A stretch of DNA of 64,000 nucleotides from an uncultured Lentisphaerota bacterium (GTDB lineage Bacteria; Verrucomicrobiota; Kiritimatiellia; CAIQIC01). Where the stretch lies: NCBI GenBank assembly GCA_903889245.1, contig CAISWQ010000065.1, positions 100,058-164,057 on the forward strand, written 5' to 3'. Numbering within the stretch: position 1 is the first letter of the stretch; every line of letters begins with the position of its first letter. This document shows positions 31,722 through 39,999 of this stretch, piece by piece. Position numbers and translations under genes: made by a program. Under the pieces are notes generated by a model. It was not told the origin of the DNA and made no database searches. It was given only the letters and a program-made list of their open reading frames with translations.

Positions 31722-34700
31722 TCAACGGCCGGCAGCCTTGAGTCGCCAGCCACCGGTGTTCCACCAGGCGCGGGCATCGCGCGGCGTGGCGTTGGTCCGC
31801 ATGAACCAGCCCGCGGTATCGCCGGCTGGCGTCTGCCAGACGAGGTCGGCCACGCCATCGGTATCCACATCGAGCGCGCCAAGCAGCGCCCATCCGCCGG
31901 TGTGGCCGACCAACTGCGCGGTGATGCCGCCGCCGGGCTGCTGCCGCCAGGCGGCGACGAGTCCGCTGGCGGTCTGCCAATAAAGATCCGCGCGCGGCAG
32001 CCTGGCGCCAGGCCCGGCAGCGCACAGGCGCCAGCCGCCGGCGTTGACGAGATACGTGGCCCCCTGAAAAACGCCATTGGTATCGAGTTGCCAGTAGGCG
32101 ACGCGGCCGTCCGGCGTCTGGAAGAAGAGCTGGCCACGGCCCACACCGAGATAGTCGGCGCAGGCGCGCGCCTCCCACGCGCCGGTGTTGCCCAAGGCGA
32201 TGGCGTTACGGAACGAGCCATCGGCCTTGAGCAGCCACACGCGCACGTCACCAGCGGCCTGCTGGAAGAACAGGTCGCTGACACCATCGCCATCGAGGTC
32301 GCCGGCGGCCTTGAGCTGCCAATCATCGGCATGGAGGAGCAGCCGCACAAATTGGAAGGCGCCGGAGGCGTTGAGAACCCAACTGGCCAGCAAACCGTTG
32401 GGCTCCTGATAAAAGAGTTGCGGCGCATGGCTCGCGGAGGCGCACGGCAACCACTGCACCTGATCGAGCCACGCGGCATCGGCGCCGGCGCTGCCGCTGG
32501 CGTCCTTCGTATAACGCCATTGGAGCGTGTGCGCGCCGTCGCCGATGAACCACAGGCGTTGTTTCCAAGCAGTGGCGCCGGAGATGCGCTCGACGATATG
32601 GCCATCCACATGGAATTCGAGATGGTCGCCAGCGGCGGAAGAAACCTGCCACCCATAGAAAATGGAACCGGGGCCAGTCAGCGACGTTTGGAGCCAGGCT
32701 TGCTCACCGTCGCGCAGTGGCGCGCTTTGCACGGCGGCGTTGCCATCCAGCGTGTGGGTGAACTGCGCGATCCAGTTGGTATCGCCGCCGGTGCTCCACG
32801 TCAGATTGCTGGCGTCCAGCGCGGTTTCCAGTGTGGGCAGAAAGGAGGCCGTGTAACTGACTTCGCCGGTGGTCACGGTGAGGTTGCGGTTGGTGACGAG
32901 GTTGCCATCCTGCCAGCCGGTAAAGCGCCAGCCCGCGGTCGGCGTGGCAGTGATCGTGTGCAGCGTGCCGGTTGGATACCAGCCAGCGCCGGTCACGCTC
33001 CCGCCCCAGACCGGGTTGGCGGCCAGGGTGATGAGCCCGTTCAGCTTCGGATCAGGCGCATAGGCGCTTAAATCGCTTGGCAGAAAATCCGCGGGCAGGC
33101 TGGTGCCGCGCGAGAGCCCGGCCAGGCCGTTCACCGTGTCCAAGCCCAGAAAGGCAAGGCGGATGACGCCGTTGGTGAACAGCTCGATTTGAAAATTATT
33201 GGTCGTGCTCGTGTTGTATTCCGGGATGTTCTGGTAGGTCACCGCGACATGATCGCCAAACTGTTTCCACGAAACCGTGCCGGCCACGGCCGGGTTCAGA
33301 TCCAGGAACAGCGCCGAGATGCGCATACGTTTGAAGTGGTTGGTCGTACTACTCTTGTAGGTCGTATCGCTGCGGCCGAAGGTGAGGTAACCATTGGCGC
33401 AGGCATAAAACGAGGTATAGGTGGTGCCAAAGAAGGGGACACGCAGACCGCCGGTGAGCCGGATGAGGCTGTAGCCATCGTCGGACAACGTCAGCCGTGT
33501 GCCCCCGGTCGGATCGCTTGGAAAGGCCGTGAGCGCAGAGCAGCCCGCCGTGTAGCCATTGGTGGAGTTCTCCGGGACGAAGGTGAGCAGTTTCCCGTCG
33601 AGGTCGTTCAGGTGCGTGTCAAAATTTTCCGTGAAGTAATCCCGCTGCCCGGAACGCACGCTGACCGTGCGCAACTGAAAAACACGATCGGTCAGGTTGG
33701 TGAAGATGAGCGTGTCCGCAAAGACACCCACGTCGAGCGTCCGGGCCAGGCTGTTCAGGCTCACCGTCACAGTCGCCTGCGCGCCGGCGGCCAGCGTGCC
33801 GGAGGCGGGTGTGATGCTGGTCCAGGCCTGCTGATGCGTGCCCGCCCAAGTGATGGCATGCGTGGCGCTATTGAGGAGCGTGTAGGTGACCGAGTCCGGC
33901 GCGAACGGACCGCCGCGCGGGCCGACCGCGTTCAAGCCCGTGCCGGGACTGACCTGCATCGCACTGCTGGAACGGTAGTCAACCACGTTGGCGGCATAAC
34001 CCACCTGGCAGCAACCGTACTCAATCCGCATGTAGCCGCCCTCGCCCCACCCTGTCCCCCACGAATTGCGCAGCAGCCAGACACCGCTGGTACCCTGCGA
34101 GTCGTCCCAGCCCACAAGTACGACGGCGTGGTTGATGGTCTTGTCGTCATTAACGTTGAACACCCCGCCCCCGTAAGCCTGAAAAGCGCTGTTCACATAG
34201 ACGCCGACCGCGACCGGGCCGTAGTTGACGATCGCGCTCTTGATCTGGTCCACCGTTGGCACGCTCGCCTCACCACCAATATAGGCCCAGTTGTCCAGCC
34301 AGTAGCTGTGTGGATAGGGCCCGTTCGGCGCGACATCGGCGGCCACATAGGGGAACGCCGCCTCCGGCACCGCGCCATTGTCACCATAGGGATCGTGAGC
34401 GGACGAACCGCGCAGATGATAATCGTGTGCGAACCAACCGCCGTTACAGCCCCAGCCCTCCGCGTTGGCGCTCACCAGCCATTGCTCCGAAAGATCAGTC
34501 GTTACACCATCCTTAAGCTTGATGGCACATTCCAGCGCGCCGACCGTCGCAAAAGCCCAGCAACTGCCGCAGTTGCCTTGATTGCGGATGGACGGCAACC
34601 CGGCACTTGTCCGCCAATCAAAGGCACCGGGGAACGTGCCGGCCGCCGCGACATTCACCATGGAAGTACTCGCGCTACCCGCCGCTGCGCTCATCGCGGC

Positions 34701-34964
34701 AACGGTGGATACGCTTCGCCTAGCGGGCGGTTGCACAAAGCGCGCGCGGGCCTTCCAATGTGCCGGTTCGCGCAGATTGCAGAGTTCGGAAATATGCCGT
34801 TTGGTCGCCTCGTTATGACCGACGCGAAAAGTCCAACCCTCACGCTGGCCACGCTCCCGCAGGCCCTGGAGGTCCTTGTCCTGCAACTGCGCCGCCACTG
34901 GCAAACCCGCCACCAGCGCCAGCCAGAGCCACCAAAAATTCCTTGGATGACGATCCGACTTCAT
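31722..34964 (-). CDS. Secreted papain-like (C1) cysteine protease with FG-GAP repeats
   Basis: 1080 residues. A signal segment (NFWWLWLALVAGLPVAAQ) and propeptide (about 25-85) precede a C1 peptidase: oxyanion Gln and catalytic Cys in RNQGNCGSCWAF, His in INHAVVLVGW, and Asn in LLRNSWGTGWGEGGY. Downstream are an Ig/BACON-like unit (ITPASGTLAAGAQATVTVSL), an InlB-B-like repeat (YPTGTLHTITATPTAGWRFTGWQDG), a jelly-roll-like part, and about five C-terminal FG-GAP/VCBS-type blades (AGDLDGDGVSDLFFQ and variants). Large secreted proteases like this may act on host or biofilm proteins. The ATG at 34964 has AAGG upstream. It lies 159-208 bp downstream of a palindrome array on its promoter side. Confidence 0.9.
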   Translation of the reverse strand: MKSDRHPRNFWWLWLALVAGLPVAAQLQDKDLQGLRERGQREGWTFRVGHNEATKRHISELCNLREPAHWKARARFVQPPARRSVSTVAAMSAAAGSASTSMVNVAAAGTFPGAFDWRTSAGLPSIRNQGNCGSCWAFATVGALECAIKLKDGVTTDLSEQWLVSANAEGWGCNGGWFAHDYHLRGSSAHDPYGDNGAVPEAAFPYVAADVAPNGPYPHSYWLDNWAYIGGEASVPTVDQIKSAIVNYGPVAVGVYVNSAFQAYGGGVFNVNDDKTINHAVVLVGWDDSQGTSGVWLLRNSWGTGWGEGGYMRIEYGCCQVGYAANVVDYRSSSAMQVSPGTGLNAVGPRGGPFAPDSVTYTLLNSATHAITWAGTHQQAWTSITPASGTLAAGAQATVTVSLNSLARTLDVGVFADTLIFTNLTDRVFQLRTVSVRSGQRDYFTENFDTHLNDLDGKLLTFVPENSTNGYTAGCSALTAFPSDPTGGTRLTLSDDGYSLIRLTGGLRVPFFGTTYTSFYACANGYLTFGRSDTTYKSSTTNHFKRMRISALFLDLNPAVAGTVSWKQFGDHVAVTYQNIPEYNTSTTNNFQIELFTNGVIRLAFLGLDTVNGLAGLSRGTSLPADFLPSDLSAYAPDPKLNGLITLAANPVWGGSVTGAGWYPTGTLHTITATPTAGWRFTGWQDGNLVTNRNLTVTTGEVSYTASFLPTLETALDASNLTWSTGGDTNWIAQFTHTLDGNAAVQSAPLRDGEQAWLQTSLTGPGSIFYGWQVSSAAGDHLEFHVDGHIVERISGATAWKQRLWFIGDGAHTLQWRYTKDASGSAGADAAWLDQVQWLPCASASHAPQLFYQEPNGLLASWVLNASGAFQFVRLLLHADDWQLKAAGDLDGDGVSDLFFQQAAGDVRVWLLKADGSFRNAIALGNTGAWEARACADYLGVGRGQLFFQTPDGRVAYWQLDTNGVFQGATYLVNAGGWRLCAAGPGARLPRADLYWQTASGLVAAWRQQPGGGITAQLVGHTGGWALLGALDVDTDGVADLVWQTPAGDTAGWFMRTNATPRDARAWWNTGGWRLKAAGR

Positions 34965-35121
34965 TGCAACCTTGCACCCGCAATACAAACGCGCACGCAA
35001 CGGCGGGAACCTACCCTATCGGCCGGCATTAACCAGCGGCCCACCGCCCCTTGGAAAGCAGCTCCAGTGCCAGCTTCCGCGCCTGGCAAGGCGGCCCTCA
35101 CGGCCTTGGAAGGCGTGGAAA

Positions 35122-35172
35122 TTTTTCCAAGCCTTGGAAAATTTCAGGCCGGTTTTTCCAAGGCTTGGAAAA
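35122..35172. repeat. Phased palindrome array, 2 copies, one inside a coding sequence
   Basis: Centres 35132 and 35163, 31 bp apart, both near-perfect. The right copy (35153-35172) is read through as the final residues of the ABC ATPase (IFQALEKPA, stop at 35144-35146), and the left copy is just outside. The array lies upstream of the papain-like gene. Confidence 0.92.
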
Positions 35173-36397
35173 TTTCGTCGGCGTGCTGCCACGCGACCGC
35201 GCCCCGGTCGAGCAGCGCGCGCAGGCGCGGCAACGCCTCGCGCTGCGGCGTGAAGTCGCGCTGGTCCAGATGCCGCGTATTGATCAGCACCCGCGCGCCG
35301 CGCGCCAGCGCCTCCTCGGCCAGCGTGAGCAGCGCGACGTTGCCGGGGCCGAAGGGCACCTCGGCCAGCACCAGCACCTGCGCCTCGCCGGCAAACTGGC
35401 GCGCGGTGGCCAGCGCGGCCTTGCCGAGTGGCGAAAAAGGTTTTTCCAGCGCGGCGCGAATCTCGAGCGCGGCCGCGGCTTGCGCGTCGCTGTCGCCCAT
35501 GTTCAGCGGGCCGCAGCTTACCTGGTGCCCGGTCAACAGGAGCAGGCGCAGCAGTTCCGCGCCGCTGCCGCCGCCGGCGAGCACATGGATTTTCTTCGCG
35601 CTTGTACCGGCGGCGGGCGGCGGGCGGCGTTCGGGCCGGACTTCCGGCGCGCGCCCGCTCTCCTGCCGCACACGCACATCGCAGCGATAAACCTCGCGCA
35701 GCAAATCCTCGCGCAACACCTCGGCAGGTTTGCCGAGCGCGGCCAGCCGGCCGCGGTCGAAGAGCGCGAGCCGCGCGCAAAATTCCGCCGCGAGGTTCAG
35801 GTCGTGGCTGGTCATCACGATCGTCAACCGGCACTCGCGGTTGAGCCGGTCGAGCAGGCGGAGAATTTCCCACTGGTGGTTCAGGTCGAGGTGGGCGGTC
35901 GGCTCATCGAGCAGCAGGATGCGGGTCTCCTGCGCCAGCGCGAGCGCGAGGGCGGCGCGCTGTTTCTCGCCGCCGGAGAGTTCGCCGAACGGCCGGTCGC
36001 GCAGGTCGAGCAGATCGGTATAGGCCAGCGCGCGCTCGATGGCGCGGCGGTCCTCCGCGCCGGGCCGCGCCAGGCGGGCGCGCGCGCTGACGCGGCCGAG
36101 TCCCACCAGCTCGGCGACGGTGAAGGGCAGCGGCGTGGAAAGTTCCTGCGGGACCACGGCGACCAGCCGCGCGCGCTCGGTGCCGCGGATCGCGCGGATG
36201 TCGCGTCCGTTGAGCAGCGCGACGCCGGCGCGCGCGGGCAGCAGGCCGGTGATGACGCGCAGCAAGGTGGACTTGCCCGCGCCGTTCGGGCCGAGCAATG
36301 CCAGCCATTCGCCTGCGGCCACGGTGAGCGAAACCGCGTGCAGCACATCGCTTTCGCGGTAGGCGGCGGAGACGTTCTGGAGTTCGATGGCGCTCAT
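35144..36397 (-). CDS. ABC transporter ATPase (FecE/BtuD type) with fused C-terminal domain
   Basis: 417 residues. The N-terminal 250 residues form a metal-chelate/B12-type ATPase: Walker A GPNGAGKST, Q-loop, signature LSGGEKQR, Walker B RILLLDEPTAH, switch His in MTSHD. A further 150 residues (KKIHVLAGGGSGAELLRLLL...) form an extra domain seen in some corrinoid or siderophore importers of anaerobes; its role is not known to me. It starts 2 bp after the permease stop, so the two are co-translated. The final codons (IFQALEKPA) come from a palindrome copy, so the natural C-terminus has probably been replaced or extended. No substrate-binding protein is nearby. Confidence 0.88.
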   Translation of the reverse strand: MSAIELQNVSAAYRESDVLHAVSLTVAAGEWLALLGPNGAGKSTLLRVITGLLPARAGVALLNGRDIRAIRGTERARLVAVVPQELSTPLPFTVAELVGLGRVSARARLARPGAEDRRAIERALAYTDLLDLRDRPFGELSGGEKQRAALALALAQETRILLLDEPTAHLDLNHQWEILRLLDRLNRECRLTIVMTSHDLNLAAEFCARLALFDRGRLAALGKPAEVLREDLLREVYRCDVRVRQESGRAPEVRPERRPPPAAGTSAKKIHVLAGGGSGAELLRLLLLTGHQVSCGPLNMGDSDAQAAAALEIRAALEKPFSPLGKAALATARQFAGEAQVLVLAEVPFGPGNVALLTLAEEALARGARVLINTRHLDQRDFTPQREALPRLRALLDRGAVAWQHADEIFQALEKPA

Positions 36398-36399
36398 CG

Positions 36400-37371
36400 T
36401 CACTCCACCCAGCCGGCCGCGCGGCGGCGCAGGAGCCACAGGAAGACCGGGCCGCCGAGCAGCGCGGTGACGACGCCGACGGGCACCTCGAGGGGCGCGA
36501 AGGCCGTGCGCGCGAAGGTATCGCACAGGACGAGGAAGCAGCCGCCGGCGAGCGCGGTCGCGGGCAGCAGGCGGCGGTGGCCGGGCCCGACCAGCGCGCG
36601 CAGCGCGTGCGGCACGATCAGGCCGACGAAACCGATCAGGCCGCTCATCGCGACGGCGGCGGCGGTCATCAGCGTCGCGCAGCCGAGGCCGAGCGCGGTG
36701 ACGAGCGCGGGCGCGATGCCGAGGTGGTGCGCCAGCTCCGGGCCGAGCGCGAGCGCATCGAGGTCGCGCGCGAGCCACCAGACCACGATACCGGCGGCGG
36801 CGATCAGGACACTGCCGAGCACGAGCGTGGCGGTCGAGTCGCCTTGCAGATTGCCGAGCAGCCACCACGTGATGCCGTGCAGGCCCTCGGTACTGGCCAG
36901 CGAGAGCAGCAGCATCAGCAGGCTGGAGGCGATGGCGGAGAGGATGACGCCGCTCAAGAGCAGGCCATAGATCGAGGCGCGGCCGCGCTGGGTGGCCAGC
37001 GCAAAGACCAGCGCCAGCGTCGCGAGCGCGAAGAGGAACGCGCCCGCGGGCAGCGCGAATACCGAGGTGGTGGCGAGGCCGCAGGTGATGACCAGCGCCG
37101 CGCCGAGGCCCGCGCCGCTGGAGACGCCGAGGACGTAGGGCTCGGCCAGCGGGTTGCGCAGCAGTGCCTGCAGCACCGCGCCGGCGACGGCGAGGCCCGC
37201 GCCCACCGCGAAGCCGCAGACGACGCGATGCAGCCGCAGTTGCAACAGCGCGCGGCCGAGTTCGGTGCGCGGGTCGGGCCAGAGCGCGCCGGCGCTGCCG
37301 AGCAGCAGCGCACCGCCGAGCACCAGCGGCGCGAGCGCCACCAGCAGCCAGAGCATCCAGGGTTTACGCAT
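36400..37371 (-). CDS. FecCD-family ABC transporter permease
   Basis: 323 residues with about ten hydrophobic helices. FecCD hallmarks are visible: LLRNPLAEPYVLGVSSGAGLGAA near the middle and GLIGFVGLIVPHALRALVGPGHRRLLPATALAGG toward the end. It moves iron-siderophore, heme or cobalamin across the inner membrane with the adjacent ATPase. The ATG at 37371 (MRKPWMLWLL) is chosen; the upstream frame is palindrome sequence. The 150-bp divergent gap to panB holds only the array, so no cobalamin riboswitch is apparent, which leaves the substrate open. Confidence 0.9.
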   Translation of the reverse strand: MRKPWMLWLLVALAPLVLGGALLLGSAGALWPDPRTELGRALLQLRLHRVVCGFAVGAGLAVAGAVLQALLRNPLAEPYVLGVSSGAGLGAALVITCGLATTSVFALPAGAFLFALATLALVFALATQRGRASIYGLLLSGVILSAIASSLLMLLLSLASTEGLHGITWWLLGNLQGDSTATLVLGSVLIAAAGIVVWWLARDLDALALGPELAHHLGIAPALVTALGLGCATLMTAAAVAMSGLIGFVGLIVPHALRALVGPGHRRLLPATALAGGCFLVLCDTFARTAFAPLEVPVGVVTALLGGPVFLWLLRRRAAGWVE

Positions 37372-37402
37372 CGCGCCGTACAGTTTGCCAAATCCCCGCG
37401 GC

Positions 37403-37451
37403 TTTTCCAAACCTTGGAAAATTTCGCGTGCTTTTTCCCAAGCCTTGGAAA
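37403..37451. repeat. Phased palindrome array, 2 copies
   Basis: Centres 37412 and 37443, 31 bp apart. Divergent gap between the FecCD permease (32-80 bp) and panB (71-119 bp). Centre triplets ACC and GCC. Confidence 0.92.
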
Positions 37452-37521
37452 CCTTCCGATGTTTCTGGGTGGCGTGCCACCTGAATCAGACAAGCCGGCC
37501 GGTATCTGGTATAGTGCCGCC

Positions 37522-38322
37522 ATGAACTCGACCACCCCATGGACCGCCGCACGGCTGCGCGGGCTGAAGGGCCGCGAAAAAATCGTCAGCCTCACGGCCT
37601 ACGATTTTGCGACGGCCCGGCTGCTCGATGAGTCCGGCGTCCACCTGGTGCTCGTCGGCGACTCGCTCGGCATGACGGTGCTCGGCTACGAGAATACGCT
37701 GCCGGTGACGATGCTCGACATGCTGCACCACACCGCCGCCGTCGCGCGCGGCGTCAGGCACGCGCTGGTCGTCGCCGACATGCCGTTCATGTCCTACCAG
37801 ATTTCCATCCCGCACGCGCTGGCGAACGCGGCGCGTTTCCTCAAGGTTGGCGCGCACGCGGTCAAGATCGAGGGCGGCGAGCTGCGCGTGCCGCTGATCC
37901 GCGCACTGGTGGAGAACGGCATCCCCGTCCTCGGCCATATCGGGCTGACGCCGCAGAGCGTGCAGGAATTTGGCGGCTACAAGGTACAAGGGCGCACGCC
38001 CGCCGCGGTCGCGGCGCTGCTGCGTGACGCGCGCGCCATCGCGAAGGCCGGTGTGTTTGCGATCGTCGTCGAGGGCGTGCCGCCCGCCGTCGCCGGCAAG
38101 ATCACCGCCGCGGTCAAGGTGCCGACCATCGGCATCGGCGCGGGCCCGCAGTGCGATGGGCAGGTGCTTGTCATCCACGACCTGCTCGGTCTGGGCGGCG
38201 ACTGGAAGCCGAAGTTCGTCAAGCGCTACGCCGAGCTCGGCGTGGCCGCGCAGGCCGCCATCGCCGCCTTCAAGCGCGATGTGGCCGCCGGCACGTTCCC
38301 CGGCCCGGAACACTGCTACTGA
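37522..38322 (+). CDS. panB: 3-methyl-2-oxobutanoate hydroxymethyltransferase
   Basis: 266 residues. First committed step of pantothenate synthesis: methylene-THF plus ketoisovalerate gives ketopantoate. Motifs match PanB: VSLTAYDFATARLLDESG, LVGDSLGMTVLGY, the Mg-binding ADMPFMSYQ segment, KIEGG and GHIGLTPQSVQEFGGYKVQG, and a C-terminal IGIGAGPQCDGQVLVIHDLLG. Normal length. The stop is 5 bp before the panC start, forming an operon with panC and the MNT/HEPN pair. A short -10-like TATAGT lies just before the start. Confidence 0.97.
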   Translation: MNSTTPWTAARLRGLKGREKIVSLTAYDFATARLLDESGVHLVLVGDSLGMTVLGYENTLPVTMLDMLHHTAAVARGVRHALVVADMPFMSYQISIPHALANAARFLKVGAHAVKIEGGELRVPLIRALVENGIPVLGHIGLTPQSVQEFGGYKVQGRTPAAVAALLRDARAIAKAGVFAIVVEGVPPAVAGKITAAVKVPTIGIGAGPQCDGQVLVIHDLLGLGGDWKPKFVKRYAELGVAAQAAIAAFKRDVAAGTFPGPEHCY

Positions 38323-38327
38323 TTCCC

Positions 38328-39200
38328 ATGAGAATCATCCGTTCCGTTTCCGAAATGCAGCAGACAGCGCTGGCGTTGCGCGCGGCGGGCAAGCGGCTCG
38401 GTTGCGTGCCGACGATGGGCTTCCTGCACGCTGGGCACCTCTCGCTGGTCGCGCTCGCGCGCGAGCGCAGCGACGTGGTCACGTTGACGCTGTTCATCAA
38501 CCCGACGCAGTTCGGGCCGCAGGAGGACCTCGCCAAGTATCCGCGCGACTTTGAGCGCGACGCCGGACTGTGCCGCGACGCCGGCGTGGATATCCTCTTC
38601 GCGCCGGTGGCGGCGGAGATGTACGCGGCGGGCGCGAGCAGCTATGTGACCGAGGAAAAACTTTCCACCGGCCTGTGCGGCGCAGCGCGGCCCGGCCACT
38701 TCCGCGGTGTCTGCACGGTGGTCGCCAAGCTGTTCAACCTCTGCCTGCCGCACGTCGCGGTCTTCGGCGCGAAGGACGCGCAGCAGCTCCGCGTCATCCG
38801 GCGCATGACGCGCGACCTGAACTTCCCGGTCGCGATCGTCGCCGGGCCGACCCTCCGCGAGGCCGATGGCCTCGCGATGAGCTCGCGCAATACCTACCTC
38901 AACGCCGACGAACGCCGGCAGGCGCTGGTGCTCAAGCGCGCTCTCGACGAGGCCGCGCACCTGTTCGACGCCGGCGAGCGTGCCGCCGCGCCGCTCAAGT
39001 CCGCGATGGAAAAAATCATCACGTCGGCGCCGGCGGCGAAGATGGATTACATCGCCATCGTGGATGACGAGACGCTGGCACCGGTCGAGCGGCTGGAGCG
39101 GCCCGCGCTCATCGCCCTCGCCGTCTTCATCGGCCAGACGCGGCTGATAGATAACGTGGTGTTGCGCTCATCCCCAGTGACGCCTAAAGTACGGCCATGA
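38328..39200 (+). CDS. panC: Pantothenate synthetase
   Basis: 290 residues. ATP-dependent condensation of pantoate and beta-alanine. Nucleotidyl-transferase motifs are clear: VPTMGFLHAGHLSLV (HIGH class), FINPTQFGPQEDLAKYPR, FGAKDAQQLRVIRRM, and SSRNTYLNADER. Length is normal. The last codons overlap the next gene by ATGA (39197-39200), suggesting coupled translation to the MNT-domain gene. Function is housekeeping coenzyme A supply. Confidence 0.97.
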   Translation: MRIIRSVSEMQQTALALRAAGKRLGCVPTMGFLHAGHLSLVALARERSDVVTLTLFINPTQFGPQEDLAKYPRDFERDAGLCRDAGVDILFAPVAAEMYAAGASSYVTEEKLSTGLCGAARPGHFRGVCTVVAKLFNLCLPHVAVFGAKDAQQLRVIRRMTRDLNFPVAIVAGPTLREADGLAMSSRNTYLNADERRQALVLKRALDEAAHLFDAGERAAAPLKSAMEKIITSAPAAKMDYIAIVDDETLAPVERLERPALIALAVFIGQTRLIDNVVLRSSPVTPKVRP

Positions 39201-39520
39201 CGAAACGCGCCCTTGAGCGGAATATCCAGTCGCTGGTAGACCAAGTGGTCGCCGTGGCGCAGCCGCAGCGTGTTATTCTGTTTGGCTCGGCGGCGCGCGG
39301 CGAATGGCGCAAGGACAGCGACGTTGATCTGCTGGTGGTGGTGCCTGAAACCGCTGCCCGCAATACGATCCTTGACCGGCTGAACACGGAATTGGACCGC
39401 CGGCAATGCCCGTGTGATGTGCTGCTGACCACGCCCTCACGCTTGGAGCGCTTCGGCCGGCAACCTGGTCTGATTTACCGCGAAATCTTGCGTGAAGGGC
39501 GCGAGGTTTATGCCGCGTAA
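39197..39520 (+). CDS. Minimal nucleotidyltransferase (MNT) domain protein
   Basis: 107 residues with the MNT signature GSAARGEWRKDSDVDLLVV (GSxxRG ... DxD). MNT proteins are often antitoxins that AMPylate HEPN toxins. It starts inside the panC stop by a 4-bp overlap and overlaps the following HEPN gene by 11 bp. Coupling to a pantothenate operon is unusual but may reflect chance insertion. The C-terminal stretch includes QPGLIYREILREGREVY, a pattern common in this subgroup. Confidence 0.85.
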   Translation: MTKRALERNIQSLVDQVVAVAQPQRVILFGSAARGEWRKDSDVDLLVVVPETAARNTILDRLNTELDRRQCPCDVLLTTPSRLERFGRQPGLIYREILREGREVYAA

Positions 39521-39935
39521 GCTGCCAACACCGGGCAGCCCGCAAGACTGGCTGCGTCATGCGCGTAGCGATTTGGCCCTGGCGCGCGGGCAAAAGTCCG
39601 ATTTGGTTTTGCGGGAACATCTGTGCTTTCACGCCCAACAGGCCGCAGAAAAAGCCGTTAAGGCAGTTCTGGCGGCTAAGCAGATTGACGCGCCACGCAC
39701 ACATGACCTTGGCCATTTGCTGACGTTGTTGCCCAGCACCGTTTCACCACCTGCAGCGGTACGGCTCTCGGCGGTGTTGACCAAATATGCCGTACAGGCG
39801 CGTTATCCGGCAGATTGGGATGCAGTCTCGCCTTCGGAGCAGACACAGGCCCTGAAACTCGCGACAACGGTTGTGCGGTGGGCAACAGCACAGGTGCGAC
39901 AACGGCGGGATAATGGTGCGAGTCTTTTCCCATGA
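39510..39935 (+). CDS. HEPN-domain protein (partner of MNT)
   Basis: 141 residues, alpha-helical. It has HEPN features: WLRHARSDLALARG, LREHLCFHAQQAAEKAVKAVLAAK, and a C-terminal KYAVQARYPADW segment typical of MNT-linked HEPN proteins. The ATG at 39510 overlaps MNT by 11 bp. Such pairs are type VII toxin-antitoxin systems or nucleotide-sensing modules; the RNase motif Rx4-6H of classical HEPN toxins is not obvious, so toxicity is uncertain. Confidence 0.85.
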   Translation: MPRKLPTPGSPQDWLRHARSDLALARGQKSDLVLREHLCFHAQQAAEKAVKAVLAAKQIDAPRTHDLGHLLTLLPSTVSPPAAVRLSAVLTKYAVQARYPADWDAVSPSEQTQALKLATTVVRWATAQVRQRRDNGASLFP

Positions 39936-39999
39936 GAAGCGTGGCCGGTGCGCCTTGGCTTAAATCCGCGCAATCCTGGATCGCCTTTCTGCCACGAAC

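Noticed and set aside
37372..37521. Cobalamin riboswitch ahead of the FecCD permease
   Set aside because: The 150-bp gap is too short and largely filled by two palindromes; no conserved riboswitch boxes are visible.
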